From: Faecalibacterium prausnitzii
GTDB lineage: Bacteria > Bacillota > Clostridia > Oscillospirales > Ruminococcaceae
Direction of reading: 5' to 3'
Length of the DNA: 64,000 nucleotides
Assembly: GCF_003324185.1 (NCBI RefSeq)
Contig: NZ_PXUP01000011.1
Location: forward strand, 49,712-113,711
Shown: positions 19,901 to 26,595 of the stretch, one piece after another
Layout: every line of letters starts with the position of its first letter
Numbering within the stretch: position 1 is the first letter of the stretch
The notes under the pieces: generated by a model
The model's database searches: none
What the model was told of the DNA's origin: nothing
What the model saw: the letters and a program-made list of their open reading frames with translations, nothing else
Made by a program: the position numbers and the translations under genes

Positions 19901-20278
19901 CAGCTCGTCGATGGTCTCTGCCGCCATCTGGCAAAAAGCTGCACGGCGCCGGTGGCGGTAGTAGTAGTGCACGTTATCCTGCAATTCCTCCAGCGCACGG
20001 CGCACCAGCACCGCCCGCCCGGCATCGGTCAGGGTCTGCACCGCCGCGCCGCCCTCTATCGCAAGGATATGCTCGGCCAGACTGGTGAAGGAATAGCTTT
20101 CCACCATGCCGGAAAGGGCATCCCCCAGCTCCCGGTAGATGCGTGCTTCGGTGCTGGAGGTAAACTGCTCCGGCACCAGCAGGATGCTGCGTTTCCCCGC
20201 CTCGGCACGGGCGCGGATGCGGGCATACAGCAGGGTGGTCTTGCCGCTGCCGGAAGTGCCCAGAACCAGTTTCAGCAT
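16916..20278 (-). CDS. addB: ATP-dependent nuclease subunit B
   Basis: AddB is the second nuclease subunit of AddAB. The 1120 residues start MLKLVLGTSGSGKTTLLYARI, with a Walker A typical of AddB rather than RexB, and end with the RecB-like nuclease motif VRVVDYKTGSKKLD. The cysteines expected for the Fe-S cluster are visible: one in KYYTCRYGYFLQYVLG before the nuclease and CTWCDYSFICC after it. I start at 20278, where GGGAGGAGACCGAA precedes ATG; the longer frame upstream runs past the promoter region. A Glu-rich tail ends the protein. Confidence 0.95.
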   Translation of the reverse strand: MLKLVLGTSGSGKTTLLYARIRARAEAGKRSILLVPEQFTSSTEARIYRELGDALSGMVESYSFTSLAEHILAIEGGAAVQTLTDAGRAVLVRRALEELQDNVHYYYRHRRRAAFCQMAAETIDELKSAGLSGQQLQELARDCGTESAKLGELALIFQGYESLLAGTGMDPADRLELAADRLEAALARDELPDFLREREVFIDEFDTFNAPKKRLMGAMLAALPAVTVALCEDGAPMQPGDLELFSGAKQVAAQLRQLARKNGAQVAAPELLRRDLRHKDAPGLAALTELLETGSCTPPESAPELRLFAAASREEEARCAAAAIRRLMRQGVRCGKIAVVCRDISLYRAAVRYEFRMAEIPLYCDEPTTPEFSAPATAVRALLALLRGADMTEQLTVLAKTGLCALTEPEVCALENYAYTWSPNAAAWRAEFTKSPRGFGDAELTEEDTQNLTRAENARKKLVTAVDTLRGKVRSANAEQISRALYFCLKELGAEGQQAAQVEDIRTARGIPAAEEAAREWNVVMQLLDEMARLLGSQGITVPEYEDLFSLLLRSSDLGHIPQTLDAVVLASAGKMRLDAPDYVFVLGLAEGEFPCTPAESGLLTHADRDLLMAKQIDLPDCFENRVVREQVCFYKALTAPAKGLWMSWPKGQGQTLCAALEPIVETLQPAAPQLELIDLAATPADGLDVLGGGWPLTELERASLTEALRAPGEGVQAPRGLALLQRMEQDPPRQVQDLPTLEALLGRRLHISPSQLEKYYTCRYGYFLQYVLGLKPRRRAELSADQSGTLMHWVLQMALDPHPGADNPCAGLRPFLELDDAAMADLAAALVDEYARRYLPEDTARFAYLLSRLKKSMTSLLCYLRDEQNQSQFKPVACELKIGRGEDAVPGQVYRLSDGRTVQLVGTVDRADEWIEDDGTRWVRVVDYKTGSKKLDLKEVYCGLDCQMLLYLFSLTRDAGGRFTGAQPAGVLYLLADPAPQTLPRGQAARAVEYQLDGLVRDEQKIFDAMDADETGKYLPFGYRNGAPSPYQKDKRADSAKLSRIQLHLDDLVTQMGEQLYGGQIDAEPLVVSSSKSPCTWCDYSFICCHETGVHERALEAPAKPFEPEEEPEEEEEQP

Positions 20279-20312
20279 TTCGGTCTCCTCCCGCTCATTG
20301 ATTTTTGCCTTT

Positions 20313-20318
20313 ATTGTA
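20313..20318 (-). promoter_or_regulatory. Probable -10 element before addB
   Basis: TACAAT on the minus strand about 35 bases upstream of the addB start; the -35 region is poor. It faces away from the ruvX promoter in the divergent gap. Confidence 0.4.
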
Positions 20319-20351
20319 ACACGAAAGCGGAGATAAAACCACCGCTTTTCT

Positions 20352-20380
20352 TTGCAATCCCGCCGCCGCTGTGGTACACT
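20352..20380 (+). promoter_or_regulatory. Promoter of ruvX
   Basis: -35 TTGCAA (20352-20357), 17-base spacer and -10 TACACT (20375-20380), 36 bases before the ruvX start. Confidence 0.65.
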
Positions 20381-20416
20381 GAAAAAAACACTCTGCACAC
20401 CGGAAAGGGACTTTGT

Positions 20417-20848
20417 ATGAAGATTTTAGCCGTTGACTACGGGGACAGCCGCACCGGCCTTGCCACCTGCGACCGCACCGAATTTCTTACCACCGCCATT
20501 ACGCCCCAGATCACCTTAAAGGCGCGCAACAAGGTTGCCGCCCGGGTCTGCGAGGTAGCCAAGGAGATCGAAGCCGAGATGATCCTGATTGGTCTGCCGC
20601 TGAATATGGACGGTACCGAGGGCGAACGCGCCGCCAAGAGCCGCAAGCTGGCAAAAACTGTGGAGCTTTGGAGCGGCCTGCCGGTGCGGATGTGGGACGA
20701 GCGTCAGACCACCTGCGCCGCCGCCGATCTTCTGGACGAAAGCGGCACCTACGGCAGCCGCCGCAAGGAGATCTTGGATTCGGTCAGTGCCACGGTGATT
20801 TTAGAGGACTACCTTGCATGGCGCAAGGAACACCCCGGGGAGATATAA
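20417..20848 (+). CDS. ruvX: Putative pre-16S rRNA nuclease / Holliday junction resolvase-like YqgF
   Basis: RNase H-fold YqgF/RuvX family protein. In E. coli it matures the 5' end of 16S rRNA; a junction-resolving role was proposed from the fold. The 143 residues start MKILAVDYGDSRTGLATCD with the first catalytic Asp, then GLPLNMDGTEGERA and the DERQTTCAAADLL motif. The longer reading frame upstream is antisense to addB, so I start at 20417, which has GGAAAGGGA upstream. In Bacillus this gene lies next to a DUF1292 gene, which also occurs nearby here. Confidence 0.93.
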   Translation: MKILAVDYGDSRTGLATCDRTEFLTTAITPQITLKARNKVAARVCEVAKEIEAEMILIGLPLNMDGTEGERAAKSRKLAKTVELWSGLPVRMWDERQTTCAAADLLDESGTYGSRRKEILDSVSATVILEDYLAWRKEHPGEI

Positions 20849-20850
20849 AA

Positions 20851-20887
20851 AAAGATGCCTGTGCTCACGCACAGGCATCTTTTTTTT
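20851..20887. terminator. Bidirectional terminator between ruvX and the cyclophilin gene
   Basis: Perfect 12-bp stem AGATGCCTGTGC/GCACAGGCATCT with a 4-base loop, flanked by A7 on the left and T8 on the right. It serves both convergent genes. Confidence 0.92.
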
Positions 20888-20897
20888 GCTATACTAT

Positions 20898-21620
20898 TTA
20901 CCCCTGATAGGTCTCGATGCTCACGCTGTTGATGGTGATATCGGTGGTAGGCTTCTGGTTTTCGTCCACGGCGGTCTGGGCGATGGTGTCCACGATGTCC
21001 ATGCCCTCGTACACCTGCCCGAATACGGTGTCGGTGTAGTCCAGATAGGGCGCACCGCCCGCCGTCTGGTAAGCGGATACCACCTCGGCGCGGTAACCGG
21101 CGGCGTTCATCTGGTCTGTCAGTTCCTGCGTTACCGACTGGTCTCCCGGCAGCGATTCCACCACATAGAACACGCTGGCGCACGCGCCGGAGGCGTCCAC
21201 GCCCATGCACAGCGCCCCGGCGTAATGGTGCAGGCTGTCCGATGCTTCCACCGGGTAGCGGCTGCCCTTCCAGATGGTAGAGCCCTTACCGTCTGCGCCC
21301 TGCCCGGCTTCCACCACGAACTGGTTCTCCACCCGGCTCACGGTAAGGCCGTTATAATAGCCCTGCTGTACAAGGCCGATAAAGTTATCGCAGGCCTGCG
21401 GGGCCTTTTCCGGGAAGAGCACCGCACGGAAAACACCCGCAGAGGTATCGAACACCGCAACCGTGTCCCCTGCTGCCGGGTGGGTGAACTGCAGCTCGGC
21501 GGATTCCACCGCCGGGCGGCTGATGCTCTGGACCTTGCTGCCGTTTTCCTGCGGCCGCAGACTGCAGCCCGTAAGCAGCAGCACCGCCGCAAGACAGACT
21601 GCCCCGAATTTTTTCAACAT
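20898..21620 (-). CDS. Cyclophilin-type peptidyl-prolyl isomerase lipoprotein
   Basis: Probable extracytoplasmic peptidyl-prolyl isomerase. The 240 residues start MLKKFGAVCLAAVLLLTGCS, a lipoprotein signal with cysteine at position 19. A cyclophilin domain follows, with FDTSAGVFRAVLFPEKAPQ, the NFIGLVQQGYYNGLTVSRV segment and VFGQVYEGMDIVDTI. The usual HRV of cyclophilins is SRV here, so catalytic strength is uncertain. I use the start at 21620; the longer frame has no ribosome binding site. It is a single-gene unit ending at the shared terminator. Confidence 0.9.
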   Translation of the reverse strand: MLKKFGAVCLAAVLLLTGCSLRPQENGSKVQSISRPAVESAELQFTHPAAGDTVAVFDTSAGVFRAVLFPEKAPQACDNFIGLVQQGYYNGLTVSRVENQFVVEAGQGADGKGSTIWKGSRYPVEASDSLHHYAGALCMGVDASGACASVFYVVESLPGDQSVTQELTDQMNAAGYRAEVVSAYQTAGGAPYLDYTDTVFGQVYEGMDIVDTIAQTAVDENQKPTTDITINSVSIETYQG

Positions 21621-21688
21621 ACTCCCGCTCCCTGTTCCATATACTGTACTACAACGCCGCACAGCGCAGCGCAAAAGCTTTAACCAGT

Positions 21689-21694
21689 AGTATA
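21689..21694 (-). promoter_or_regulatory. Extended -10 promoter of the cyclophilin gene
   Basis: TGG-TATACT on the minus strand, 69 bases upstream of the start. The -35 is weak, compensated by the TGn extension. Confidence 0.55.
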
Positions 21695-21767
21695 CCATAT
21701 TCTGCGCGGCAGTGCGAGAGGAAATTGCGTGAAAATTTATCCAATGATTTCTGTGCGAAAAAGCATC

Positions 21768-21796
21768 TTGACGAACTGCGCAAAACACGCTACACT
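21768..21796 (+). promoter_or_regulatory. Promoter of the DUF1292 gene
   Basis: -35 TTGACG (21768-21773), 17-base spacer and -10 TACACT (21791-21796). Confidence 0.75.
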
Positions 21797-21868
21797 ATAA
21801 GCAGACCAAGCGGGACGCAGCCCGCTGCATCAACTGCTTTTTGTGATAAAGCAATACAGGAGCGTATT

Positions 21869-22183
21869 ATGTCTGACGAGATCAAGAACCCCAATACTGA
21901 GGAAGAATATCAGCCCGACCTGATGACCCTTGAGGACGAGGACGGCAACGAGGTCACCTTTGAGGTGATCGATGCGCTGGACCACAAGGGCGTGCATTAT
22001 CTGGCTGTTGTGGAATACGCCGAGAACGAAGAGGACCTGAACGAGGACGCCCAGCTGGTAATCCTGAGTGTCGGGGAGGACGATGAAGGCGAATATCTGG
22101 ACGTTGTAGAGGACGACGAGGTGCTGATGGAAGTCAGCAAGCTGTTCGAGCAGCGTCTGAGCGAGGACTACGATATCGAGTAA
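21869..22183 (+). CDS. DUF1292 family protein (YrzB-like)
   Basis: Small, very acidic conserved Firmicute protein of unknown function. The 104 residues start MSDEIKNPNTEEEYQPD and contain the family core LEDEDGNEVTFEVIDAL and HYLAVVEYAE. About one third of residues are Asp or Glu. Start chosen at 21869, preceded by CAGGAGCG; the frame runs further upstream through the promoter. In Bacillus the DUF1292 gene follows ruvX; here a cyclophilin gene on the other strand separates them. Confidence 0.9.
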   Translation: MSDEIKNPNTEEEYQPDLMTLEDEDGNEVTFEVIDALDHKGVHYLAVVEYAENEEDLNEDAQLVILSVGEDDEGEYLDVVEDDEVLMEVSKLFEQRLSEDYDIE

Positions 22184-22209
22184 GTCCTTTGACGGATTGA
22201 CCCGTGCAA

Positions 22210-22473
22210 GACTTCCTGCCCGGCTCGATTTGTTGCGGTTTGTATGATCCTACTAATCATTCAACGGGAGCCCGGAGTTCTCCGGTGGATTGCAGACCTC
22301 CCCGCCATGGGTCGACCATGGAGGTTCGATGAGGAAGCGTGATTCCGGAGACAGGGCACCCACCTGTCCGTAAGGGTAGGTTTGATTGACCGCAGACGAC
22401 CGGGCGGGATCTTTATAGTAATCCAATCCACCGCTTGTGCCCCTGCAAACACAGGGCACGGCTGTGGATTTTT
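22210..22473 (+). ncRNA. Structured RNA, candidate 6S RNA (SsrS)
   Basis: The 320-base gap after the DUF1292 gene has no coding signal but nested complementary segments. The closing stem pairs CCTGCCCGG (22215-22223) with CCGGGCGGG (22400-22408), and the next inner stem pairs TGCGGTT (22234-22240) with GACCGCA (22388-22394). Inside lie hairpins at 22241-22262, 22272-22286 and around 22298-22324. A further 10-base complement (22283-22292 with 22424-22433) could form an alternative fold. Length, long closing helix and a CACCCACCTG segment followed by AAGGGTAGG resemble 6S RNA, the RNA polymerase-binding regulator. RNase P RNA and tmRNA signature motifs are absent. The 6S label is inference. Confidence 0.5.
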
Positions 22474-22475
22474 TT
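22424..22475 (+). terminator. Terminator of the structured RNA
   Basis: TCCACCGCTTGTGCCC pairs with GGGCACGGCTGTGGA and is followed by TTTTTTT. Its 5' arm overlaps the segment that can also pair with 22283-22292. Confidence 0.8.
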
Positions 22476-22506
22476 ATCACCATTTGAAAGGATGTGCAAT
22501 TGCGGC

Positions 22507-23151
22507 ATGAGTTCTGAGCATCTGGTTGGTACTTCCATTCCCCGGTTCACCTTCGACACCCCCACCACCCCGGGCAACGATTTTTACGCCCTGTGTGCGG
22601 GCACCGAGCCCCTGTGCATGATCTTTCTGCCCGGGTTCGACCACCCGGTCACCCGGGAATACCTGACCCGCTACTTAAAGACCCTGCCGCGGCTGCGGGG
22701 TGTGCGGCTGGCCTGCGTGGTGCGCTCAGCGCCCCGCGCGGTGGCCGAGGCTACACAGGGGAAGGAGTTTCCCTTTCCCATCATCTGCGATGCGCCGGGG
22801 GTGCTGTACAGCTATCTGGGGGTGGAGCAGGCACGCGGGCTTTTGAGCTGGAGCTTTTCTGCCCAGCGCATCTACAAAAGTGCCCGGGATGCCGGTTATC
22901 ACTACGACCGCAATGCCCCGCAGATTTTGCCCATGACCCTGATCGTAGGCCACGAGGGCAAGATCCTGTTCACCCACTCCGGCCGCAGCCAGACCGACCT
23001 GCCGGAGGACTGCATTGCCATCCGGGAGCTTGCACGCGAGGTGGTGCACACCAAGGCCGCCGACCAGCGCCGCGCAAGCCACCACTGCTCGGACGAAACA
23101 CTGACCCTGCCCGACCTCATTGGCTGGGACGATGTGGATAACGACCAGTAA
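22507..23151 (+). CDS. Peroxiredoxin-fold protein lacking the peroxidatic cysteine
   Basis: The 214 residues look like the AhpC/TSA-type thioredoxin fold: STSIPRF N-terminal strand, an FLPGFDHPVTREYLTRYL segment at the usual active-site helix, and PMTLIVGHEGKILFTHSG at the C-terminal strand pair. In typical peroxiredoxins the active helix carries PxxxTxxC; here no cysteine is present in that helix, so peroxidase activity is doubtful. The start is uncertain: AAAGG lies 15 bases before ATG 22507 and directly abuts ATG 22492, neither ideal. The function is not known. Confidence 0.7.
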   Translation: MSSEHLVGTSIPRFTFDTPTTPGNDFYALCAGTEPLCMIFLPGFDHPVTREYLTRYLKTLPRLRGVRLACVVRSAPRAVAEATQGKEFPFPIICDAPGVLYSYLGVEQARGLLSWSFSAQRIYKSARDAGYHYDRNAPQILPMTLIVGHEGKILFTHSGRSQTDLPEDCIAIRELAREVVHTKAADQRRASHHCSDETLTLPDLIGWDDVDNDQ

Positions 23152-23200
23152 ACCACACAGAAAATATTTTATATTTTCGCTGGAAAAACTATAACCTGAA

Positions 23201-23236
23201 AACGGCTGCTGCACGCAAAGTGCAGCAGCCGTTTTG
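23201..23236. terminator. Bidirectional terminator
   Basis: AACGGCTGCTGCAC and GTGCAGCAGCCGTT form a 14-bp stem with a 5-base loop, between two convergent genes, with A and T runs on both sides. Confidence 0.88.
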
Positions 23237-23443
23237 TTATTCTTCCTCCGGTTCTTCGCTGAACAGTTCCGGAATGCAGCCAAGGGCAGCCAAGCCCACC
23301 AGCGCAAACACGATGCGGGACCACACCGAGGTGCTGCCGCCCAGCAGCCAGCCCACAAGGTCGAACTGAAAAAGCCCCACGAGCCCCCAGTTCACACCGC
23401 CCACAATGAGCAGCAGCAGGCAGATTTTGTAAAAGGTCTGCAC
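23237..23443 (-). CDS. DUF378 family small membrane protein
   Basis: The 68-residue protein has two hydrophobic segments and the family pattern VGGVNWGLVGLFQFDLVGWLLGG then FALVGLAALGC, ending in an acidic tail (SEEPEEE). Its role is unknown. Translation most likely starts at GTG 23443, with GGAAGGAGGT seven bases upstream. That ribosome binding site is itself the 3' arm of the ispE terminator hairpin, and the T-run of the terminator forms the spacer to the start codon. Confidence 0.8.
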   Translation of the reverse strand: MQTFYKICLLLLIVGGVNWGLVGLFQFDLVGWLLGGSTSVWSRIVFALVGLAALGCIPELFSEEPEEE

Positions 23444-23492
23444 AAAAAAGACCTCCTTCCTTTGGGGCCAGTATGCCCTGCGGGAAGGAGGT
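23444..23492 (-). terminator. ispE terminator overlapping the DUF378 ribosome binding site
   Basis: On the minus strand ACCTCCTTCC (23483-23492) pairs with GGAAGGAGGT (23451-23460), with an inner GGGC/GCCC stem, followed by CTTTTTT. The 3' arm is the ribosome binding site of the DUF378 gene. Confidence 0.8.
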
Positions 23493-23502
23493 TTATACTT
23501 TT

Positions 23503-24387
23503 TTATCGGATCACCCGTGCACCGCCGCGGTCGGGCTTGGCAACGTAGACCTGCGGCCACTGCCGCTTTGCTGCCGCTGCGGCGGTTCTGGCGGCAGCTT
23601 CGTCCCGGAACACGCCGAACACCGCCGCGCCGCTGCCGGTCATCAGGGCGGTGACAGCGCCGTGCGCGCGAAGAAGGGACTTGATCCTTTCGTTGTCTTT
23701 TGCGCCGCTGCACTCTTCCAGCGCATTCCCGGCGGCAGCACATACGGCATCCAGGTCTCCGGCGCGGATGGCCTTTTCCTGCGCCTCACAGTCCGGGTGG
23801 GTGCGGCTGCCCACGGTATCATAGGCGGCAAAGGCCTCCGGGGTGGATACGCCGTAGTCCGGCATCACCACCGTGAACCAGCAGTCCGGCACAGGGGGCA
23901 GCGCCTTGAGCAGGTCGCCCACGCCCTGCACCCGGCAGGTGCCGCCCATCAGGGCAAAGGGCACATCCGCACCGATGCCTGCGCCCAGCGCGCACAATTC
24001 GCTCATGGAAAGCTTTGCGCCGTACAGGGCATTTAAACCCACCAGCACGGCGGCGGCGTCTGCGCTGCCGCCCGCCATGCCCGCCCGCACCGGGGTATTT
24101 TTGTAGATGGTGATATCCACCCCCGCCAGCAGGCCGGTGTAGTGGAAGAACGCCAGCGCTGCCTTGATGGCAGTATTTTTATCGTTGGGCTGCACAAGGC
24201 TGCCCGGCAGACGCAGACTGAGCCCGGCGCTGCGGCGCAGCATCACCCGCTCGTACAGGGTGATGGTCTGCATGGTCATGTCCAGCGCATGATATCCGTT
24301 AGGCAGCAGCCCTACCACATCCAGTGCCAGATTGAGCTTGGCCGGGGCCAGCACGGTCACTGCGTTTTTCCGCTCTCGCCGTTCCAT
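23503..24387 (-). CDS. ispE: 4-diphosphocytidyl-2-C-methyl-D-erythritol kinase
   Basis: IspE phosphorylates CDP-methylerythritol in the MEP pathway of isoprenoid synthesis. The 294 residues carry the GHMP-kinase motifs: APAKLNLALDVVGLLPNGYH at the N-terminus, the ATP-binding loop PVRAGMAGGSADAAA, and the C-terminal LMTGSGAAVFGVF. Length is typical. It follows the aminotransferase gene by 12 bases, so it probably belongs to the lrp-type operon, although the pathway link is not evident. Confidence 0.95.
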   Translation of the reverse strand: MERRERKNAVTVLAPAKLNLALDVVGLLPNGYHALDMTMQTITLYERVMLRRSAGLSLRLPGSLVQPNDKNTAIKAALAFFHYTGLLAGVDITIYKNTPVRAGMAGGSADAAAVLVGLNALYGAKLSMSELCALGAGIGADVPFALMGGTCRVQGVGDLLKALPPVPDCWFTVVMPDYGVSTPEAFAAYDTVGSRTHPDCEAQEKAIRAGDLDAVCAAAGNALEECSGAKDNERIKSLLRAHGAVTALMTGSGAAVFGVFRDEAAARTAAAAAKRQWPQVYVAKPDRGGARVIR

Positions 24388-24399
24388 CTGTGTTCCTCC

Positions 24400-25584
24400 T
24401 CAGTTGCCGTGGTAGATGTTGTTTTCCACCAAAAACTCTCGGATGCGCTTCAGCGCCTCGGTCAGGTGTTCCACGCTGTAAGCGTAGGAAACGCGGCAGT
24501 ACCCCTCGCCGGAAGCGCCAAAGGCATCGCCGGGGATGATGGCAACGTGCTTTTGCTCCAAAAGCTTTGTGCAGAACTCCTGACTGCTCATGCCGGTGCT
24601 CTTGATGCAGGGGAAGGCGTAGAACGCGCCCCGGGGCTCAAAGCAGGTCAGACCCATATCGTTGAAGCTGCGCACCACCAAGCGGCGGCGCATATTGTAT
24701 TCGTCCCGCATCCGGTCGATTTCGCCATCGCACTCCTTCAAGGCGGTGATGGCGGCGTACTGGCTGGTGGTGGGGGCGCTCATGATGGCGCTCTGGTGGA
24801 TCTTGGTCATGATCTTAATGACCGCCTCCGGGCCGCAGGCGTAGCCCAGCCGCCAGCCGGTCATGGCATAGCTTTTGGAAAAGCCGTTCACCACGATGGT
24901 GCGCTCTGCCATACCGGGCAGGGTGGCAATGGAAACGTGCGGCCGCAGACCGTAGTTCAGCTCTGCGTAAATTTCATCAGACAGCACCATGATATCGGTG
25001 CCGCGCAGCACCTCAGCCACTGCTTCCAGATCCTCCCGCTCCATCACTGCACCGGTGGGGTTGTTGGGGAAAGGCATGATGACCAGCTTGGTCTTGGGGG
25101 TAATGGCTGCCTTCAGCGCCTCGGCACGCAGACGGAACTCGTCCTCCTGACGGCAGGCAACGTGCACCGGCACGCCGCCGGACAGGGTGGTGATGGGCTC
25201 GTAGCACACAAAGCAGGGCTCCGGGATGATCACCTCGTCCCCGGGCTTGACCAGCGTGCGGATGCACATATCAATGGCCTCGCTGCCGCCCACGGTCACA
25301 AGGATCTGCCGCATGGGGTCGTAGCGCAGGTTCATGCGCCGCTCCAGATACCGGCTGATCTCGGCACGCAGCTCCTTTAAGCCGGCGTTGGAGGTATAGC
25401 GGGTGCGGCCGTGCTCAAGGCTTTCAATGCCGGCTTCGCGCACAGCCCACGGGGTCTTGAAGTCCGGCTCGCCTACGCCAAGGCTGATGCACTCGGGCAT
25501 TTCGGCGGCCAGATCGAAAAATTTGCGGATGCCGGAGGGGCGCATGGCCTTGGCGGCAGGCGCGATCAGTTTATCATAATCCAT
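24400..25584 (-). CDS. Class I/II pyridoxal-phosphate aminotransferase
   Basis: Fold-type I aminotransferase of the aspartate/aromatic group. The 394 residues include the TSNAGLKELR segment, the NNPTGAVM motif, LSDEIYAELNYG with the PLP-binding Asp and Tyr, and the PLP lysine in VNGFSKSYAMTGWRLGY. The substrate is not clear; relatives are labelled aspartate or aromatic aminotransferases. The start at 25584 overlaps the Lrp-type stop as ATGA, so the regulator and enzyme are made together. Cotranscription with an Lrp/AsnC protein suggests amino-acid-responsive control. Confidence 0.92.
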   Translation of the reverse strand: MDYDKLIAPAAKAMRPSGIRKFFDLAAEMPECISLGVGEPDFKTPWAVREAGIESLEHGRTRYTSNAGLKELRAEISRYLERRMNLRYDPMRQILVTVGGSEAIDMCIRTLVKPGDEVIIPEPCFVCYEPITTLSGGVPVHVACRQEDEFRLRAEALKAAITPKTKLVIMPFPNNPTGAVMEREDLEAVAEVLRGTDIMVLSDEIYAELNYGLRPHVSIATLPGMAERTIVVNGFSKSYAMTGWRLGYACGPEAVIKIMTKIHQSAIMSAPTTSQYAAITALKECDGEIDRMRDEYNMRRRLVVRSFNDMGLTCFEPRGAFYAFPCIKSTGMSSQEFCTKLLEQKHVAIIPGDAFGASGEGYCRVSYAYSVEHLTEALKRIREFLVENNIYHGN

Positions 25585-26063
25585 CACAGCACCGTGCACT
25601 CTCTTTCATCAATTTCTTCATCCTGATACAGCCGCCCTTCTTTTTTGTAGGTGCGCAGCACAAAATGGGTGGCGGTGGACAGCACATCGTCCAGCGGCGA
25701 AAGCCGCTTTGCCACAAACAGGGCGATCTCCTGGAAGGTCTGTCCCTTGATCACCAGCTGCAGGTCGTACCCGCCGCTCATCAACAGCACGCTCTCCACC
25801 TCGTCAAAGGCGGCGATGGTGGCGGCGATCTCGTCAAAGCCGCGGCTCTTTTTGGGGCTGACGTTCAGCTCGATGACCGCCTCCACGCGGTTCACCTTGG
25901 CCTTTTCCCAGTCCACAAGGGTCTTGTAGCCCTTGATGATGCCCTGCGCCCGGGCAAGATCCATCATCGCCGCCACCTCGGCGGGGGATTTGTTCAGCAT
26001 GGTGGCAATGTCCTCCACGGGCAGCCGGGCGTTGTTTTCCAGAATCTTCAAAAGCTGTTCCAT
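25584..26063 (-). CDS. Lrp/AsnC family transcriptional regulator
   Basis: The 159 residues contain an N-terminal winged helix-turn-helix (LLKILENNARLPVEDIATML) and a C-terminal RAM ligand domain (about residues 75-145) with DEVESVLLMSGGYDLQL. Such proteins sense amino acids and form octamers. I start at 26063, nine bases after AAGGAG; an ATG two codons earlier is only three bases from that site. It overlaps the downstream aminotransferase gene, its likely target. Confidence 0.92.
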   Translation of the reverse strand: MEQLLKILENNARLPVEDIATMLNKSPAEVAAMMDLARAQGIIKGYKTLVDWEKAKVNRVEAVIELNVSPKKSRGFDEIAATIAAFDEVESVLLMSGGYDLQLVIKGQTFQEIALFVAKRLSPLDDVLSTATHFVLRTYKKEGRLYQDEEIDERECTVL

Positions 26064-26118
26064 TGTCATATACTCCTTATCAACCCTCTACACGGAAATC
26101 CGCGGGAAATTATGTATA

Positions 26119-26124
26119 AGTATA
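26119..26124 (-). promoter_or_regulatory. Extended -10 promoter of the lrp-aminotransferase-ispE unit
   Basis: TGC-TATACT on the minus strand, 56 bases before the regulator gene; the -35 is weak. A divergent -10 for the ACT gene lies at 26229-26234. Confidence 0.5.
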
Positions 26125-26228
26125 GCACAAGCCCCGGCAGATTGCACTTGATTTTTATATAGAATGTCTTTTGCCCCCGTATTCTGCTCTTTTTTACAAA
26201 AAGTGTGTTCAAATTTTGCTAAATCTGC

Positions 26229-26234
26229 TATACT
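26229..26234 (+). promoter_or_regulatory. Probable -10 of the ACT/UPF0210 operon
   Basis: TATACT, 68 bases upstream of the ACT-domain gene, preceded by TGTTCA at 17 bases, a weak -35. Confidence 0.5.
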
Positions 26235-26301
26235 GGAAGGGTAAGCGTGTGCCGGGTCTTTGGCGGCACCAATCACTATAAGGAAAACGAGGGTGGAAAC
26301 C

Positions 26302-26571
26302 ATGAAAGCTTTCATTACCGTCATTGGACACGATACCGTGGGCGTTGTCGCAAAGGTGGCCGGTCTGTGCACCGAACTGAACATCAACATTGAGGATGTG
26401 ACCCAGAGCATCCTGCAGGGGATGTTTGCCATGATCATGCTGGTGGACCTGAGCAACTGCAATGTTGACCACGACCAGCTGCACAAGCGCACCGATGCAC
26501 TTGCCGCCGAGATGGGGATGCAGATCAACGTGACCCGTCAGGAAGTTTTTGACGCCATGCACACCATCTGA
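26302..26571 (+). CDS. ACT domain-containing protein (UPF0237 type)
   Basis: An 89-residue single ACT domain starting MKAFITVIGHDTVGVVAKVAGLCTEL, the amino-acid-binding regulatory fold. Family members pair with the UPF0210 protein that follows 24 bases downstream, and the two are usually cotranscribed. The ligand is unknown. The start at 26302 has GAGGGTGG upstream. Confidence 0.93.
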   Translation: MKAFITVIGHDTVGVVAKVAGLCTELNINIEDVTQSILQGMFAMIMLVDLSNCNVDHDQLHKRTDALAAEMGMQINVTRQEVFDAMHTI

Positions 26572-26595
26572 GCCGGAAAGGAGCCCGCAACCGCT

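Noticed and set aside
22210..22410. RNase P RNA or tmRNA
   Set aside because: Neither the GAGGAAAGTCC-type core of RNase P RNA nor the tRNA-like ends of tmRNA are present.
22253..22483. Short frames in the structured RNA region
   Set aside because: No ribosome binding site; nested complementarity and a terminator explain the sequence better.
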